Source: Paramecium sonneborni (lineage: Eukaryota > Ciliophora > Oligohymenophorea > Peniculida > Parameciidae). From it: DNA of 64,000 bases. The number at the start of each line of letters is the position of its first letter. Positions within the stretch are counted from its first letter, which is position 1. Below, piece by piece: positions 11,938-24,105 of this stretch. Below the pieces are notes generated by a model. That model saw only the letters and a list, made by a program, of their open reading frames with translations. It searched no databases and was not told the origin of the DNA. A program made the position numbers and the translations under genes. The DNA is taken from positions 62,001-126,000 of the forward strand of contig CAJJDN010000071.1 of NCBI GenBank assembly GCA_905182985.1, read 5' to 3'.

Positions 11938-12102
11938 ATGTAAATCACAAAAGATTAACTCATTCAAGAAACTATAATAGAAAAAGAAATAGCACATTGT
12001 TCATTATCTAATCTTAGAGTAAGATGCTCCTAGCTTCTAAAAAATAAAAAATAATATACAAGATGCAAAATTGAAAATGCTGGTTATGGTATTGGTTTTT
12101 GA
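11938..12102 (+). CDS. possible short gene, structure unresolved
   Basis: An ATG 21 bp after the MFS stop opens a 54-residue frame (start MQITKDQLIQET) with two closely spaced cysteines and basic residues, ending at TGA 12100-12102. If a 32-nt GTA...CAG segment at 12089 is an intron, the frame would continue to about 12290; another frame downstream is also open. No family recognised. It could be a small gene or chance. The following stretch to 12566 shows nothing else. Confidence 0.25.
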
Positions 12103-12566
12103 GTTGAGAGAGAGCATCAGTCTGTAAAACTATAAATGAATGTGATGGTCAAATTTTCACAATTATGGTTTTCAACCTTTAATCATAGCGATAATAATCA
12201 AGCTACTTTTCCTTTAGGTAGACCAAAATATTTATTTCACTGTATTAAAATTATGGAAATAGAAAAAGATCATCTTAGGGTAGAAGAGTTAAATGATTAC
12301 TATTTTGTTTCATAAGATTGATAAGTAGATCCTCAAAAGGAAAAAAATAATGACAAAACAATTAATATGGGATTTAATTTTCATTTCTTTTTTGTACATA
12401 CTTAAGAAAGTGAAATATTTCATAGCATTATGTATTTTAGCCTTTTATAAAACTATCAATCTATTTTTGATTTAATTATAAAATTTCTAATAAATATTTC
12501 CTGCTTAATTATTGGTACTTATTTATTAACCTCCAAAATACATAATTTAATTAATAAAAAAGTTCA
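12103..12566. other. intergenic, A+T-rich
   Basis: No gene supported apart from the possible extension of the short ORF before it. The last part is the promoter region of ASF1. Confidence 0.5.
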
Positions 12567-13194
12567 ATGGCTTTTGTTAGTATTACTAATATTGTAGTTG
12601 ATGATAAACCACAACCATTTACAAGTCCAATAACAATGGATATTTACTTTGATGTAATCGCTGATATTGAGGACGAAATAGAATGGACGTATTGATCTAT
12701 ATATTAAACTTAGACTTCTTTATATAGGTTCTCCAAAAGATGAAGCACATGATTAAATATTAGACTAATTTTCTATGGGACCCTTGACAAAAGGAACAAA
12801 ACAATTTACTCTTGAATCAAATCCCCCTGATTGGAAAAAAATTCCATCAGAAGAATTATTGGGAATTACTGCATTTATTTTGACTTGTTCTTATAGAAAT
12901 AGAGAATTCTTCAGAGTTGGATATTATGTATATAACACCTACACATCACCTGAAAATATCGAAAATGATCCACAAGAAGTTATTATTGAAGATATTGCCA
13001 GATAAATCTTCAATAATAAACCGCGTATAACACGATTTGAAATAGATTGGAATAATCCAGTTAATTCTGAAGTTTAATAATAACCAATTTAAACAAAAGC
13101 ATACATGTTTTAAGATTAATAAGAAAAATAATCAGCTGATGCTACCGAATTTTATAATGCTCCTCATTAAATTTAAAATGTATTTGACTCTTGA
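12567..13194 (+). CDS. ASF1: histone chaperone ASF1
   Basis: Anti-silencing function 1 protein, which binds H3-H4 dimers and passes them to CAF-1 or HIRA during replication-coupled and independent nucleosome assembly. The conserved immunoglobulin-like core is plain: DDKPQPFTSPITMDIYFDV, EWTLLYIGSPKDEAHDQILD, ITAFILTCSYRNREFFRVGY and PRITRFEIDWNNP. One intron, 12689-12713 (25 nt, TAG), sits between Thr and Leu of EWTL. The product is 200 residues: the ~155-residue core and a short Gln-rich tail, as in other protist ASF1 proteins. Identification is firm. Confidence 0.97.
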
Positions 13195-13269
13195 TCATAT
13201 TTAATCATAAACTTATTAAATTAATATTAATTATTTTTTGCTTATTTAATAAGTAACTCTTAATGGCAT

Positions 13270-13515
13270 TCAATTGTTTTCCATAGCTTTTGAAAATCCC
13301 TTTAAACCTATAATAGAGTTGTTTTTAAACACTCGTTCATCAATAATTTTAATAAATGGAAAAAGAAATGATTGAAATTCAACATTCTCTTTTAATAATT
13401 TTTTCAAATACATCTTATTCAACATCAAATTCACCAAATATGGCTACTTTATAATAATAATAAAACTTAGTTTAAAAGAATAGTCACATTCTTCTTCTTT
13501 TATCTCTTTTTGCAT
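13270..13515 (-). CDS. small ORF, possibly a frame-disrupted gene
   Basis: An 81-residue minus-strand frame (start MQKEIKEEECDYS, end SKAMENN) read straight through without introns. A second reading is possible: removing a 22-nt GTG...AAG segment gives KVAIFGEFDVEQDVFEKI in another frame, which looks protein-like but soon meets TGA, after which the first frame continues. This suggests either a small gene or one with an unrecognised intron or a frameshift. It is convergent with ASF1 (76 bp). No family recognised. Confidence 0.35.
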
Positions 13516-13630
13516 AAATAAATAATTTAGTTTACTTTTATGAATTTATAACAAATATAAAATTCTGTATAGAAAATCAATAGTTTTATTCATTCTTTAT
13601 ACTTACCCTCATATATAATTTATTTATTAT

Positions 13631-15290
13631 ATGTCTTAAGAGAATTAGACAGAAAAATAAGAAATTCCTTAATAAGGCTTAGATGAACAAATGAAAATGC
13701 TTTAAATTGATACATAAAATCAATAAGAATAATAAGTGACAGAGAATATTTAAGAAAAAGTAGAGAATAAAGAAAAGTAGGAAATAGAGGAAAAATAAGG
13801 AAAATAAGATAAATAAGACATAGAAGAGAAGGATGACAAATAAGAAAAATAACAAGCTTCTTAAATTCCATAAAATATTATTTAGACAGAACCTGAATAA
13901 GAGAGTTTATAAAATGATAAAGAGAACGAAGAAAACTAAGTAAAAGATTAGGAATAAAGATAATAATTGAATGATAAAGCTCCAGAAACAAATTCATAAA
14001 ATATGGAGAATTTGTTCTTAAAACCAGATTATAGTTTCCCAGTACTATAGTATTCTATATTTTAGATTGAAATAAAAGTATGTGATCCTGTATAAAAAGG
14101 AGGAAGTTTATCTAATTATATAGTTTATACAATAAAGGGGAAAGATTGTTTTGGACAATTTGAGACATAAAGAAGATTTAATGAATTCTTCACAATTAGG
14201 GAATTACTTTTAGCGAAATGGCCTGGATAATATGTACCACCAATTCCAGAAAAGTCTGTGAATGCAGGATCAGAGATAATTGTAGAAAGGATTAGATTAC
14301 TTAATATATTTTGTATGAAGATTATGTAGATTAAGCATCTTTATTATTCTGAAGAATTTTATGAAATATTTTTAAGATCAACTAATCCTGATATTAACAA
14401 AGTATTTTGATTCATATTAATTAATTTTTTAGTAAATAGCATAGATTCCAAAATAAAATGTATTTGCTTATACAGAGAGATATAAATAAGCATTTTAAAT
14501 TAATGAAATCAAAGAAATATCTCCTGAAATGATTAAAAAGATGAGTGGAGTTCAATCATTTTTAAAATTATCATAAAATTCTTTAACAAAATTATTAGAT
14601 TAAGCAAAATCGTTGAGTTCTAGTAGAAAATAGTTGAAAGAAACATTTTTTACAATTTTTGGATTAAATATTGCTGAATATGAAAAATAGGTTCTGTAAG
14701 AATGTGTACCATAAAATAAATTAATTTTTACTAATACTGTAAATGCAGAAATATTAGAATTAGCTAAAAAAATTGTATTATTAATAACTTAATATAGAGG
14801 GAACCAAACAGCAATTCTCTTGATAAAATTTAAGATTTAATATCTACAGAATAAAGAGATATTGAAGCATTTTTATAGGCTTTCTAAACTAGAGACTCCT
14901 TAATGTAATCAAAATAAAAAGCAGAATAAAAGTTAAATGAAGAATAATCAGATTTATATAAAATTATGAAAGGTAATTCAACAATGAAAGGTTCTTTTAG
15001 TAAATTAAGTTTAGATGAATAAAAATAAAAATTAGAACTTTAATTAAATGAAGTAATTATTATTATATTCTTGATAGACTCAGAAGGAGGTAGATTAATA
15101 TAAATTATTATTTTAATTGGTAACTGATGTTTTAACTTCATATTCAATAGATAAATTTAAGAAAGACAAACACTAAACATATAAAACTATTTTAGCTGAT
15201 TTAGCTTAATGTGAATAGTAATATTTAGAAATCTAATAGTAATTTTGGTCTAAAGTAGAAGAGGCAATTAAATAAAATATAGAACCTTGA
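13631..15290 (+). CDS. PX-domain sorting nexin with BAR-like C-terminus
   Basis: 526-residue sorting nexin, expected to bind phosphatidylinositol 3-phosphate on endosomes and shape tubules. Layout: a highly charged Glu/Gln/Lys-rich N-terminus of ~130 residues; a PX domain (about 13,995-14,400) with QRRFNEFFTIRELL and a PPIPEKS proline loop, the two family hallmarks of phosphoinositide binding; then a long helical region with BAR character ending WSKVEEAIKQNIEP. Introns: 14402-14432 (31 nt), 14775-14797 (23 nt) and 15053-15077 (25 nt), all GTA...TAG. The class is firm; the specific orthologue is not assigned. Confidence 0.88.
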
Positions 15291-15327
15291 AATTATTTCA
15301 TAATAAAATATTTTAATAAAATACAAA

Positions 15328-16018
15328 TCATTAAGTCTTCTACTTTCCACTTATTTTCTTCTCTTAAAATTTGAACAATTCTTTCTATACTCTTAAGCAG
15401 AATATAGAAGATAATAAATATACAATCCCTGCCCCACTTGAAATAAAATCATGTTTTCCTGTTAAACTTATCGTGATTTAAAACATAGATTCCAAAATAT
15501 GCATTTTTAATTGTAATGGACTTAAAGTTGTCCCATTTTTATTTTTAATCATTTAATATAAATGATAAATAAAAGCCAAACTTTATGAATATTATGTTGC
15601 CGAAAAAAGAAATTTTATTGAGTCATCTGTCATTTATTACACAAAATATGAGTATTAGACCATGATAGTAAATTGATAAACAATCTAAGCAAATTGTTTT
15701 TCATAAAGCAAAGCACCTATTTGAAAAATTATTCCAATTATCAAATGACCCATAATAAATTCATCAGATGAATACTTAATTTTCTTAAATACTATATAAA
15801 ATGACAAAATAAGACAAGTCTTTAATATCATTGTTGGTCCTAAAAAATATAAAATTAGCAATACCTATTTGATTAAAAAATGAAGATTATTTCTTGAAAG
15901 CTCTGAAACAAAAATAGAAATAATGAATGAGTTAAAATCCTAAAATTAATTAAACATCTAAGAATTTTTGCTTAGTATTTTATTGAGGGTCTTAGAATAT
16001 AGAAAGATCAGGCTCCAT
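15328..16018 (-). CDS. polytopic membrane protein, possibly PQ-loop-like
   Basis: 221-residue membrane protein with five to seven hydrophobic segments (for example LIIGIIFQIGALLY and GAGIVYLLSSIFCL). The C-terminal half has an SLAFIYHLYQMIKNKNGTTL stretch that resembles the second PQ-loop of small transporters (MPDU1, SWEET and cystinosin relatives), but the Pro-Gln itself is not at the expected place. One intron, 15840-15864 (25 nt, TAG). It ends 37 bp from the convergent sorting nexin stop. The gene is well supported by the intron and membrane pattern; the family is a guess. Confidence 0.65.
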
Positions 16019-16116
16019 TTAATTTTTAAAACTCTCTAAATTAATATTATAAATGTAATTAAAGTATATTTTATTTTTTTATATTGACTAAATATATAAG
16101 TAAAATATCAGTATAT

Positions 16117-16434
16117 ATGATTTTTCGTAAACATAAAAACACCATTATTTAATTAACATACAGAAAGTCCTGTTAAATATCGATTAAAATTTATACGATA
16201 AAAATAGTATTGGTCTTTTTTATCATTTCAATTGTCAACAAGTAAATTGAATAAAGAATTGGACTTTTATTGTCACAATTTAATTAATGTATTACTGAAC
16301 TTAAAGTTCCAATTTTTATATATGATAGAGTTTATTTCTATGATAGTTTAGATGTTATTTACTTAAATAGTAGCTATCTTTGGTATATGTATTTTTAAGA
16401 AGTTCTATCAAAATTTGACTCTGAAATTTTATGA
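16117..16434 (+). CDS. hypothetical single-pass protein
   Basis: 105-residue frame without introns. The start is basic (MIFRKHKNTIIQL), then a hydrophobic segment (IVLVFFIISIV) that could be a signal anchor, then a region rich in Tyr and Phe (FIYDRVYFYDSLDVIYL). Not recognised. It lies between the divergent membrane-protein gene and two minus-strand small genes. It could be a real small secreted or membrane protein, or a chance frame. Confidence 0.35.
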
Positions 16435-16545
16435 AGTTGTTCAATTATATTATATACAATAATCACATAAATAAAAAAATGAAGCATAGAATAGAAGATG
16501 AAGATTGAAGTATACATAAATTTTTAAAAGGGAAAATAATAAAAA

Positions 16546-16848
16546 TCATTTGTTTTTTCCACCAATTAGATTGAAAAGATTTCTTTAGTTAAACATTGTT
16601 CTATAAGCAGTATTATAATCATGTTCAAATGGAATAATTTTTTCTTTTTTTATTGGAGGTAGAGTTTTGATTCTACTTTTCTATCCAAAAGGACTGGATG
16701 TTCCAATCCTTAAATTGACATAATTCTTTGAATTTTATTCTGTAATTACTACTCTCTAGGAAGGGTAACTTACAATTTCCTAAATTTAAAATTCATAATA
16801 CGAAACCAAAGAAGGTTAAGATTTTTTTCTATGTTATTATAAAAACAT
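16546..16848 (-). CDS. hypothetical small protein
   Basis: 100-residue, intron-free frame starting MFLQQHRKKSQPSLVSYYEF and ending FNLIGGKNK. The middle is Ser/Pro/Lys-rich with a TLPPIKKEKIIPFEHDY segment followed by YRTMFNQRNLFNLIGG. Low A+T-driven composition bias compared with surrounding non-coding DNA suggests real coding. It may be a separate gene or the last exon of the coiled-coil ORF upstream on the same strand (86 bp away), but no usable intron joins them. Family unknown. Confidence 0.5.
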
Positions 16849-16934
16849 TAAAAAATTGAATTAAAATTTTTTTAGGATTTTCATTTCTTTAAATATTGAA
16901 TATTAATAGAAATAAATTAAGTGAAATGTAATAT

Positions 16935-17148
16935 TCAACTCTCTTCATTTTGCTTTCCCAATATTTCATTAATTCGATTTTAGAGTATTCTTTTCTCTTA
17001 AATTGATTCAGATAATTCACTATTAACTTTTTCATATTCTTATTAAATCATTGAATATTGCTATTGAAATAAGTTTAATTAGTACTTTCATGAGAATGGC
17101 ATATTTCTTTTTTAATTCCTTGTACTTAGTTTCATTATAAGTGTCCAT
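16935..17148 (-). CDS. short coiled-coil protein
   Basis: 62 residues with one intron (17061-17085, 25 nt, TAG). The sequence is a single amphipathic, charged helix (KYKELKKKYAILMKQYSMIQ, then EYEKVNSELSESIQEKR) typical of coiled coils. The ATG is 32 bp from the divergent plus-strand ATG at 17181. Short helical proteins of this kind are common in ciliate cytoskeletons, but nothing here identifies a partner. Confidence 0.55.
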
Positions 17149-17180
17149 TGTATAACAAAATATTAATTTAATTAATTATT

Positions 17181-18865
17181 ATGTATACTAGTGAAAGTGT
17201 GCAAGAACATATACTTTATGATAAAATATATCAATATCTTTGGGTTAAATCTGAGACATCTAATCCACCTTCTGTATTAATACCAGATACTGTAATATTG
17301 ATTAGATCAATGCCAATTTATTGGTATTTTACAGATAAAGAGACTGGAGAAGTGAAGAAAAAAATGAGGAAAAACGTTACTAAAGAAAATATTAGAGAAA
17401 CATGGTTGAATTAAGTTGGAAGATCTGGAGTAGTAGGATATCTCTTACATTTTATGTATAAATTGTATAATTTACATTCTAAGAGAGAATTTAGACTTAA
17501 ATTATCCTCCAGACAAATTAAAAATAAGTGGTTAAATTTAGATTGTATATTTCGATGAAAAAGGATTCGATAACTTTATGAATTCTAATTTGGAGCTTCC
17601 ATTTGGAATACTTTAACGATACGTTGAAGCAGCAGATGATAAAAATTGTATAAATCTAATAAAAATTAGCATAAATTTAGGCATTTTGGAGTAAATCAGT
17701 GACACTCTTTACAAAAAGAGTGACTAAGAAAAGTTATTTAAATAAATCAATGAATATTTATGAGAGACTTTGTACATTTGAAGGACCTGAATATTTAAGT
17801 GAAGCAAGTAAGATTTCTTGATTCTATTGTAAACTTAGCTTAGGTGAAGGATTTCTAATCTTAAAGAATATCTGAATAAATTGAAAAGATGATTAACCAT
17901 TTAGATGCAATATCATTTGGAAAGTTGAATATAAGTTAAGGCACTTTTTATTTTAAAGTTGACAAATAAGCTAGATGTTGGTTTCTTTTTTGTGGTAGTT
18001 TAAAATTTGATGATGATAAACATTATAAGAACTATCCTAAAGATTTATATACTCAATCTTAAATTTAAATACCAAAATCAGTAGATGGAATTATGTCTGT
18101 TTATAGTCAAAGACCATTGCAACTCAATAAAGAATCTAAATGTATTAAATGTGGTAACATTGATAAAGAGAACAATTTTATTGAAATTCCATATCATTAC
18201 ATATTAGATTAAAATGAAGATAATCTACCTGCTGATTAATGGCCAAGTGAAATTAAAAAGGAAGCAAAAACTGTAAAAGTAGCAGGTGCTAATGCTTCAA
18301 CTTAAGCATTTTTAAATACAATAACGTAGGTGCCTTTAGTCTTTTAAAAGATTCATGAAAAGTTAAATTATACAAATTTTGATTAATTTCAGAAATAGGA
18401 TGGTTTTTTGCATAAAACATTATAAGTTTGTTTAGATTGTTATATAGTATTAGGTATGATTTCTTTTATTATTAAAATAAAGTTGCTCATCAAGAGAAAG
18501 CTCAAAAAGATTGTGTAATTAATAAAATTAACCATAATATACGAATTCGAAAGTCATCTGGAGTATTTACAAATGCAAAATAATTAAAATAATAATTAAA
18601 ATAAGATTTGAAAGAATAATAAAAGAAAGTAAGTTAGGTCAAAACTACAGAAAGTAATGGAAGCAAATAAATATAGAAGATAAGACCAATTTAAAAATAC
18701 ATTAATATGAGATTGTAGAGTTTAAGTCCTTCATAAAAGTACTCAATCGAAATTCCTTCAACTGCAGATTATTTATCATTTAAAACGAAATCTTCGAATT
18801 ACGATAGTAATGTTAAATTAAGAAATTTGTATAACTAATCTCTTCAAGCTAAATTGAATGCTTGA
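17181..18865 (+). CDS. conserved-looking protein with CxxC pairs, function unknown
   Basis: 524 residues. Not recognised. The N-terminal ~330 residues look globular (PDTVILIRSMPIYWYF, ENLDLNYPPDKLKISG, IVYFDEKGFDNFM). Two CxxC pairs (CIKCGN near 18,140 and CLDCY near 18,430) could bind one zinc ion. The C-terminal ~120 residues are Gln/Lys/Ser-rich and probably disordered. Four introns: 17456-17483 (28 nt, AAG), 17648-17669 (22 nt, TAG), 17808-17838 (31 nt, TAG) and 18454-18482 (29 nt, AAG); each restores the frame. The gene is certain; the role is open. Confidence 0.75.
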
Positions 18866-18947
18866 GATTAAAATATTTTTGTTTCTATTTTATTTATTTA
18901 TTCGTTTTATTTTGAGAAGTTGATTTGATATAATTTAAAAGGTTTTA

Positions 18948-20422
18948 ATGTTTGATAAACTATTTCATCATTTCTCATAATGGTATGAAAGCTTTAATCC
19001 ATCATATTTTATAATTGCTGTGGTTGCTTTTTCATAAGGAGTTCAACATTTGGCTGATTTATCAATAAACTTCATGCTTAAAGATGATTTTGGATTATCT
19101 CCTGCAATAATGGGATTGTATTTGAGTTATACTACAATACCATGGATTGTTAAACCATTTTGGGGACTTATAACAGATTCGAAACCTTTATTTGGATATA
19201 GAAGAAAATCTTATATAATATTATTTAGTTGTTTAGATGCACTAGGATGGATTGCCTTATATAAATATGGAACAAATAGTTTACATTAAGCTCTATTGAT
19301 ATTATTTCTCATTTAATTATCAACTTGTTTTGTTAATGTAGTTGGAGAAGCTATTTTGGTTGAAGTAGCAGCAAAATAAGAACAAAAATAAACTAATTTT
19401 TAACATGGAGCATCAAAAAATGTTTCAATCTTTTTTGGAGTTAGAGCATTTGGAACTTTGATAAGTGCATTTTTTTCAGGTGCATTATTGCATATATTTA
19501 CAAAATAAGAAATATTTTTAATGACTTCAGCATTTCCAGCTTCATTAATGATTATATCCTTGTTTTATACTGAAGAGAAAGTAGATTTGAGAACTTTGAA
19601 TCACAATGATAGAAGAAATAACACTATGCAATGTATTAAGGACTTTTGGATATTTTTCAAAAATCCGTTGATTTACAAGTATTATAAAATTTAATAAAAG
19701 ACCAGTGGCATTAATATTTTGTTTTATGATGGCTCCATCTAGTTCAACTATTATGTTCTTTTTCTACACAACGGTATTAGGATTTGAACCTTCGTTTCTT
19801 GGATAGCTAAAATTTGTTTATGCCTTTTCAACAATATTAGGAGTCTTATTATATAATAATTATTTAAAAGATGTTCCATTTAAGAAGATATTTATTACTA
19901 CAACCATTTTATATTATTTTTGTAATTAGTCTATGATTATTTTGGTTACTAGAAAAAATGTAGAGTGGAATATTAATGATAGATTCTTTTGTTTAGGAGA
20001 TTCTATTATGTTATAATTAGTAGGAGAATTAAATATTATGCCAATATTAGTTTTAGCATGTAGAATGTGTCCTAAAAATATAGAAGCTACTATGTATGCT
20101 ATGTTAATGAGTACTATTAATTTTGGTATCAAATTATCTTATTCTAGGATCTACTTTGGGATCTTAATTTGGAGCTGTCTTTCTTATTGCACTTGGAGTT
20201 AATTAAAATGATTTCTCTAAGCTTTGGTTATTTATTATGTTAACAGGAATATTCATTCTCGTTCCTCTTCCATGGGTTGGAGTTGTTAAAGAATAACAAA
20301 TTTTTAAATCAATTGATTCATAAAAATTAGCAAAAAAGAAATAAGATAAAGACTTTGAATCTTTATCTGTATCATCAAGTAACCTTCGATCAGAAGATGA
20401 TTAATAATAATTACTGTCTTGA
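18948..20422 (+). CDS. BT1-family (folate-biopterin type) transporter
   Basis: 476-residue major facilitator of the BT1 branch, whose members carry pteridines, folates or other metabolites. Seen: LSPAIMGLYLSYTTIPWIVK, PFWGLITDSKPLFGYRRKSY (the family motif after helix 2) and further helices with GEAILVEVA and a C-terminal LWLFIMLTGIFILVPLPWV segment; the tail is acidic/Ser-rich. Introns: 19679-19700 (22 nt, AAG) and 20126-20147 (22 nt, TAG). About 12 membrane segments are expected for this length. Family is firm; substrate unknown. Confidence 0.88.
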
Positions 20423-20607
20423 ATCAAAATACAGCTCAATGATTGCTAAATTAATTTTATTAATTTTTTTTTCAACCTTTAATATTTGTATAAATTTTCT
20501 TATCTATTTCTAATTCTTTCAACAATCTTAATACACTTTAACTTTCAGAAAAGCTTTAATTTATTTTCTTGATTATTCACTAAATATTATTTAAAATATA
20601 CAAAATC

Positions 20608-21141
20608 ATGTTTCTTCTATTTTTTTTTATCATTTGTCTACTGTTATAAACTATTATAATTTAGATAATTTTGAAGATTAATCCAACCTTAATTAATCTT
20701 ATTTCATTTATTATTTTATTTAGATTAATCAGTCTAATCCATAAACTCATAAATTTATATCATAGAGAGTTTGAAGGTTACTTTCAGAAAATAATTAATA
20801 AAATAATTATTATATTATCAGATGATTTTAGAAATTCTTGGTAAAACTTATACTTATTTATATACCTATTATTTATTTTCTTTATCATCACAAATTCTTA
20901 TAGCCTTATCTTTATATTATTTAATAATTTAATGTAGTAAATATAATCAAAGAAATTTAAAATGTAGTTTTAGTTTGATTTATGCTATAAACAAGCTTTT
21001 ATGATATTTATTTATTTGAATTATTGGTTTTTTTTAGTTAAAAATTTCAATTCATAAATAACCTAGTTTTATGAAAAAAATGTTTAATAAATTTTCTATT
21101 TAGGTCTTATAGTAGTATACAACTATTATCAAAATAAGTGA
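20608..21141 (+). CDS. hypothetical hydrophobic membrane protein
   Basis: 177-residue frame without introns, unusually rich in Ile, Leu, Phe and Tyr. Four hydrophobic stretches: the N-terminal MFLLFFFIICLLL, IILFRLISLI, LYLFIYLLFIFFII and YLNYWFFLV, separated by charged loops (HREFEGYFQKIINK). Not recognised. T-rich DNA produces hydrophobic chance frames, so the call is uncertain although the charged loops look coding. Confidence 0.4.
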
Positions 21142-21239
21142 TTTAAGACTTGAATAAAAATTCTGAGTAAAAACAATGATTTGAATAAAAGGAGTATATA
21201 TTTAAAAGTGTAAATAATAATTTTATAGTAAATTAAAAT

Positions 21240-21455
21240 ATGAATCCAATTTCATAAAAATTAGTTGTGATAAAAGATGAGGAAAATAACATGGAATCAA
21301 AAATTTAATTTAAGATAGATTTATACTCTTAATCTTTGGTAGCAAAACTTGGTTAATTGTAACAGAATGATATAAAAGTTCAATCTAAGAAGTAAAAGCA
21401 TTTATTGATGAAAAAGATGTTTTAAAGTTTGTTAGAATTCTAAATTAGAAGTTGA
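21240..21455 (+). CDS. small ORF, structure uncertain
   Basis: 71-residue frame starting MNPISQKLVVIKDEENN, continuing with a Lys/Gln-rich helix. If a 20-nt GTA...AAG segment at about 21,358 were an intron, a different frame (EVKAFIDEKDVLKFVRIL...) would extend it to about 21,590, close to the convergent neighbour's stop at 21,594. Either way a small gene is plausible; no family recognised. Confidence 0.35.
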
Positions 21456-21593
21456 GACTTGCACAAGTAGAGTGTTTAAGTATATTTAGAAAATTGTTTT
21501 AATAAGTACAATAAATTGTAGGAATATCACAAAAGTTCAGAATTTATGGGGATATTTAAAAAGTCATCTAATTGAATTATTAAATATTAATAA

Positions 21594-22739
21594 TCATTAT
21601 TCATCTTACAGTAAACATATGATTTTCTTTTATTATTATTCTAAAAAATCAATTTTAAAGATTTCATTTAATATGTCTTTGTAACACTTGAGAATGACAA
21701 TAAAATCTGCATCGATAGCTTAAAGGGAAGATGATAATGATTGAATTCTAACAAAGTTTTCATTATTTTATTACAAAGCATGTTCAATTTTATTGAATAC
21801 TTCTATAATTTAAGCATCTTGTGATTGCTTCAATTAATTCAAGCCATTATTAGTTTCACTATATATTTGGAAGCAGTTACGTTATTTCTTTAGATTATTA
21901 TTGTAGATGTGAAATAAGGGCCTTTTAACTCTCTGTGATTTCATTAAATTGCTATTGTAAATTCATGGTACTATATGCAAAATATTTTTCATTGAGAGCC
22001 TTTATAGTTTTATCCAACTTTTGAGTATTAGCATTAGATTGTTCTTAAAATTCTCTAGATAATTTAATATAATTATCTTCATAAGATCTAAGTCTTTTTT
22101 CTAAGGCAGCAATTTTATTATTATCTTGTATACCTTATTGAGTAGAGACACCAAAATTAACTAAAAGTAGAAAATATATTAATTACTTGCAGGTTATTTA
22201 GATACAGAACGTCTAGCTTAAGGACTTTTAATTTTATCTTAAGCACTTAAGATACTAGCATTATCGTTTTAAGGTAAAGAAACTTAACTTTAATTACGAA
22301 TTAATCCGCTAGTATCATTATTAGATTCTTCTTTTTTTTAATTAGCTTGATTAGCATTAGGACTATATGGACTTGATTATAGATTTTGTAATTTCAAAAG
22401 ATGTTAATTCAATTCTTAAAGATTATCTCTATTTTCTAATCTTTCTTAAAATTCTGTTAATTTGGCTTCAATTGATATAATAACTTATTTAAAGATGAGT
22501 CCATTTACTTTGTCATCATCTTTTAAAGTATTGGCTATTTCTACAATTTCAAATAAGCAATTTTGTTTTCTTTTTAATTCTTAAGGATTTGGTTATGTTG
22601 ATATTTATTTGGATACTTCAAAACCATTAGATTCATTAGTAATTTCTTATCTAGAATTGGCAGATTAAACAGTTAAATTTTCTTTGGGTTTAGGAACAGA
22701 TTTTCCTGGTTTTTTTGCTGAAGGAATTTAAGATTTCAT
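21594..22739 (-). CDS. coiled-coil protein, function unknown
   Basis: 365 residues, two introns: 22161-22186 (26 nt) and 21859-21880 (22 nt), both GTA...TAG. N-terminal ~60 residues are basic and Ser/Pro-rich; then an amphipathic helix with LFEIVEIANTLKDDDKVNG and LTEFQERLENRDNLQELNQH; a disordered Ser/Asn linker; and a long C-terminal coiled coil (AALEKRLRSYEDNYIKLSRE, then KALNEKYFAYSTMNLQQQF). No enzyme motif. It lies tail-to-tail with a small plus-strand ORF and 46 bp after the Pob3 gene on the same strand. Probably a structural or scaffold protein; this is inferred from composition only. Confidence 0.65.
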
Positions 22740-22785
22740 ATAATTAAATTATGTTATATAATTATTCAATACAAAATGATATAAT

Positions 22786-24105
22786 TCATTTATTGTTGAC
22801 AGCTCTTGTTTTTTGAACTTTTTATTAAAATTAGACACTATTGTATGAATCATCTTAAACTTAAAAATCTTCATCATCTTCATCTGAATCCATTTCTGAT
22901 AATGTAGTTTTATGATTATTTCCATTTTATTGGCTTGCTTCATCACTTTCATCTAAAGCTTTATTGATACCTTCATTTTCTTCTTAAATTTTTTTAACTT
23001 ATAATTTTTTAGTATTAAAATATTAAGATAAATTATCCAATTCTTCTCTATCAACAGTAGAAAATAAATACTAAGTATTTTTAGTAACAATTTTAATATC
23101 AAAGAATTTATTTTATGTAGTTTAAGTAATCTAAAAATAAAAAACAAACAATATACTCTTTGCAATACAATTTCTTTAATATCATCATGTTTAATATAAA
23201 TTACTGGTTTTTGAATATAAAGTAATGATTTTTCTAATGGATATAGAAAACCTGAATGAGGTACAACTGAACATCTTAAACATGATAAACCATTTTTGCA
23301 TTTGAAATTCTTAGGTGATACTACTTTAATTCCAGTAATTTCTGAAAGAATCTCACATACAATATCAAACATTGAACCAGAATATTCTAATCTAATACCT
23401 TTCCATCCTAAATTATCTAATTATTCTCTAGTATATTTCATATCAATCTCTGTTTCTAAATCTTTTTTGAATTACATAACTATGTAATTATATGCAGTTT
23501 ATCCTTATTTAATAGGATTTTCAAGACCTACAACTAATGATAGATTAACTTCATCTGGCATAGGAAGTAAGAAGAATCTAGTAATACTTTTATAATCAGT
23601 AGTGAATTAATAGGTATTTCCATGAAAACGAATATCTTTCTTAAAGAAGTCCATTGTATATTTTCCTCTTGGAACAATTAATGGAACTTCATGGATTGTA
23701 AGAATTGAATCACTACTACCTCCTATTTTTGCCTTTTTTACAATCTCTTTCTAAACTTATTAGAGATAAGAAATTTCATCCAAGTCATCTTCATTTGATT
23801 CTTACTTCTTCTTTTCACCTTTCTAAATTATTTATATATTTAAATACTTATTCTTTTGGAGGAATATAAAATCTCACTTCGCATAACATATCTTCACTAA
23901 AAATACAATAAAAATCAATTAAATACTTTTCTGCACATTCCTCAGTGTTTAATTGAAGAACTATATCATTCTTTTAAATATTAGAATTAACAATCCTTTT
24001 GAGAGGGAATTTAATAACATTATAAGACAGATGAGATAAGCTCAAATTCTTTTCATCAATATTGATTCTTCCCCAATTTGTTCCTTTAAGTGATTAATCT
24101 CCCAT
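22786..24105 (-). CDS. POB3: FACT complex subunit Pob3/SSRP1
   Basis: 422-residue small subunit of the FACT histone chaperone, which with Spt16 destabilises and restores nucleosomes during transcription and replication. Order of parts: N-terminal dimerisation region (MGDQSLKGTNWGRINIDEKN... EVRFYIPPKEQ), a charged linker, the middle PH-like pair with IVPRGKYTMDFFKKDIRFHG, RFFLLPMPDEVNLSLVVGLE, PIKQGQTAYNYIVMQF and SGFLYPLEKSLLYIQKP, then an acidic tail (EMDSDEDDEDFQ). There is no HMG box, as in yeast Pob3 and unlike animal SSRP1. Introns: 23823-23847 (25 nt) and 23131-23156 (26 nt), both TAG. Firm. Confidence 0.96.

Noticed and set aside
13620..13871. Minus-strand hydrophobic ORF of 83 residues
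   Set aside because: Antisense to the charged N-terminus of the sorting nexin; hydrophobicity comes from reading Lys/Glu codons backwards.
16117..16434. Resemblance of the small ORF to CDC50/LEM3 proteins
   Set aside because: Only a short stretch is similar and the conserved cysteines and second membrane segment are missing.
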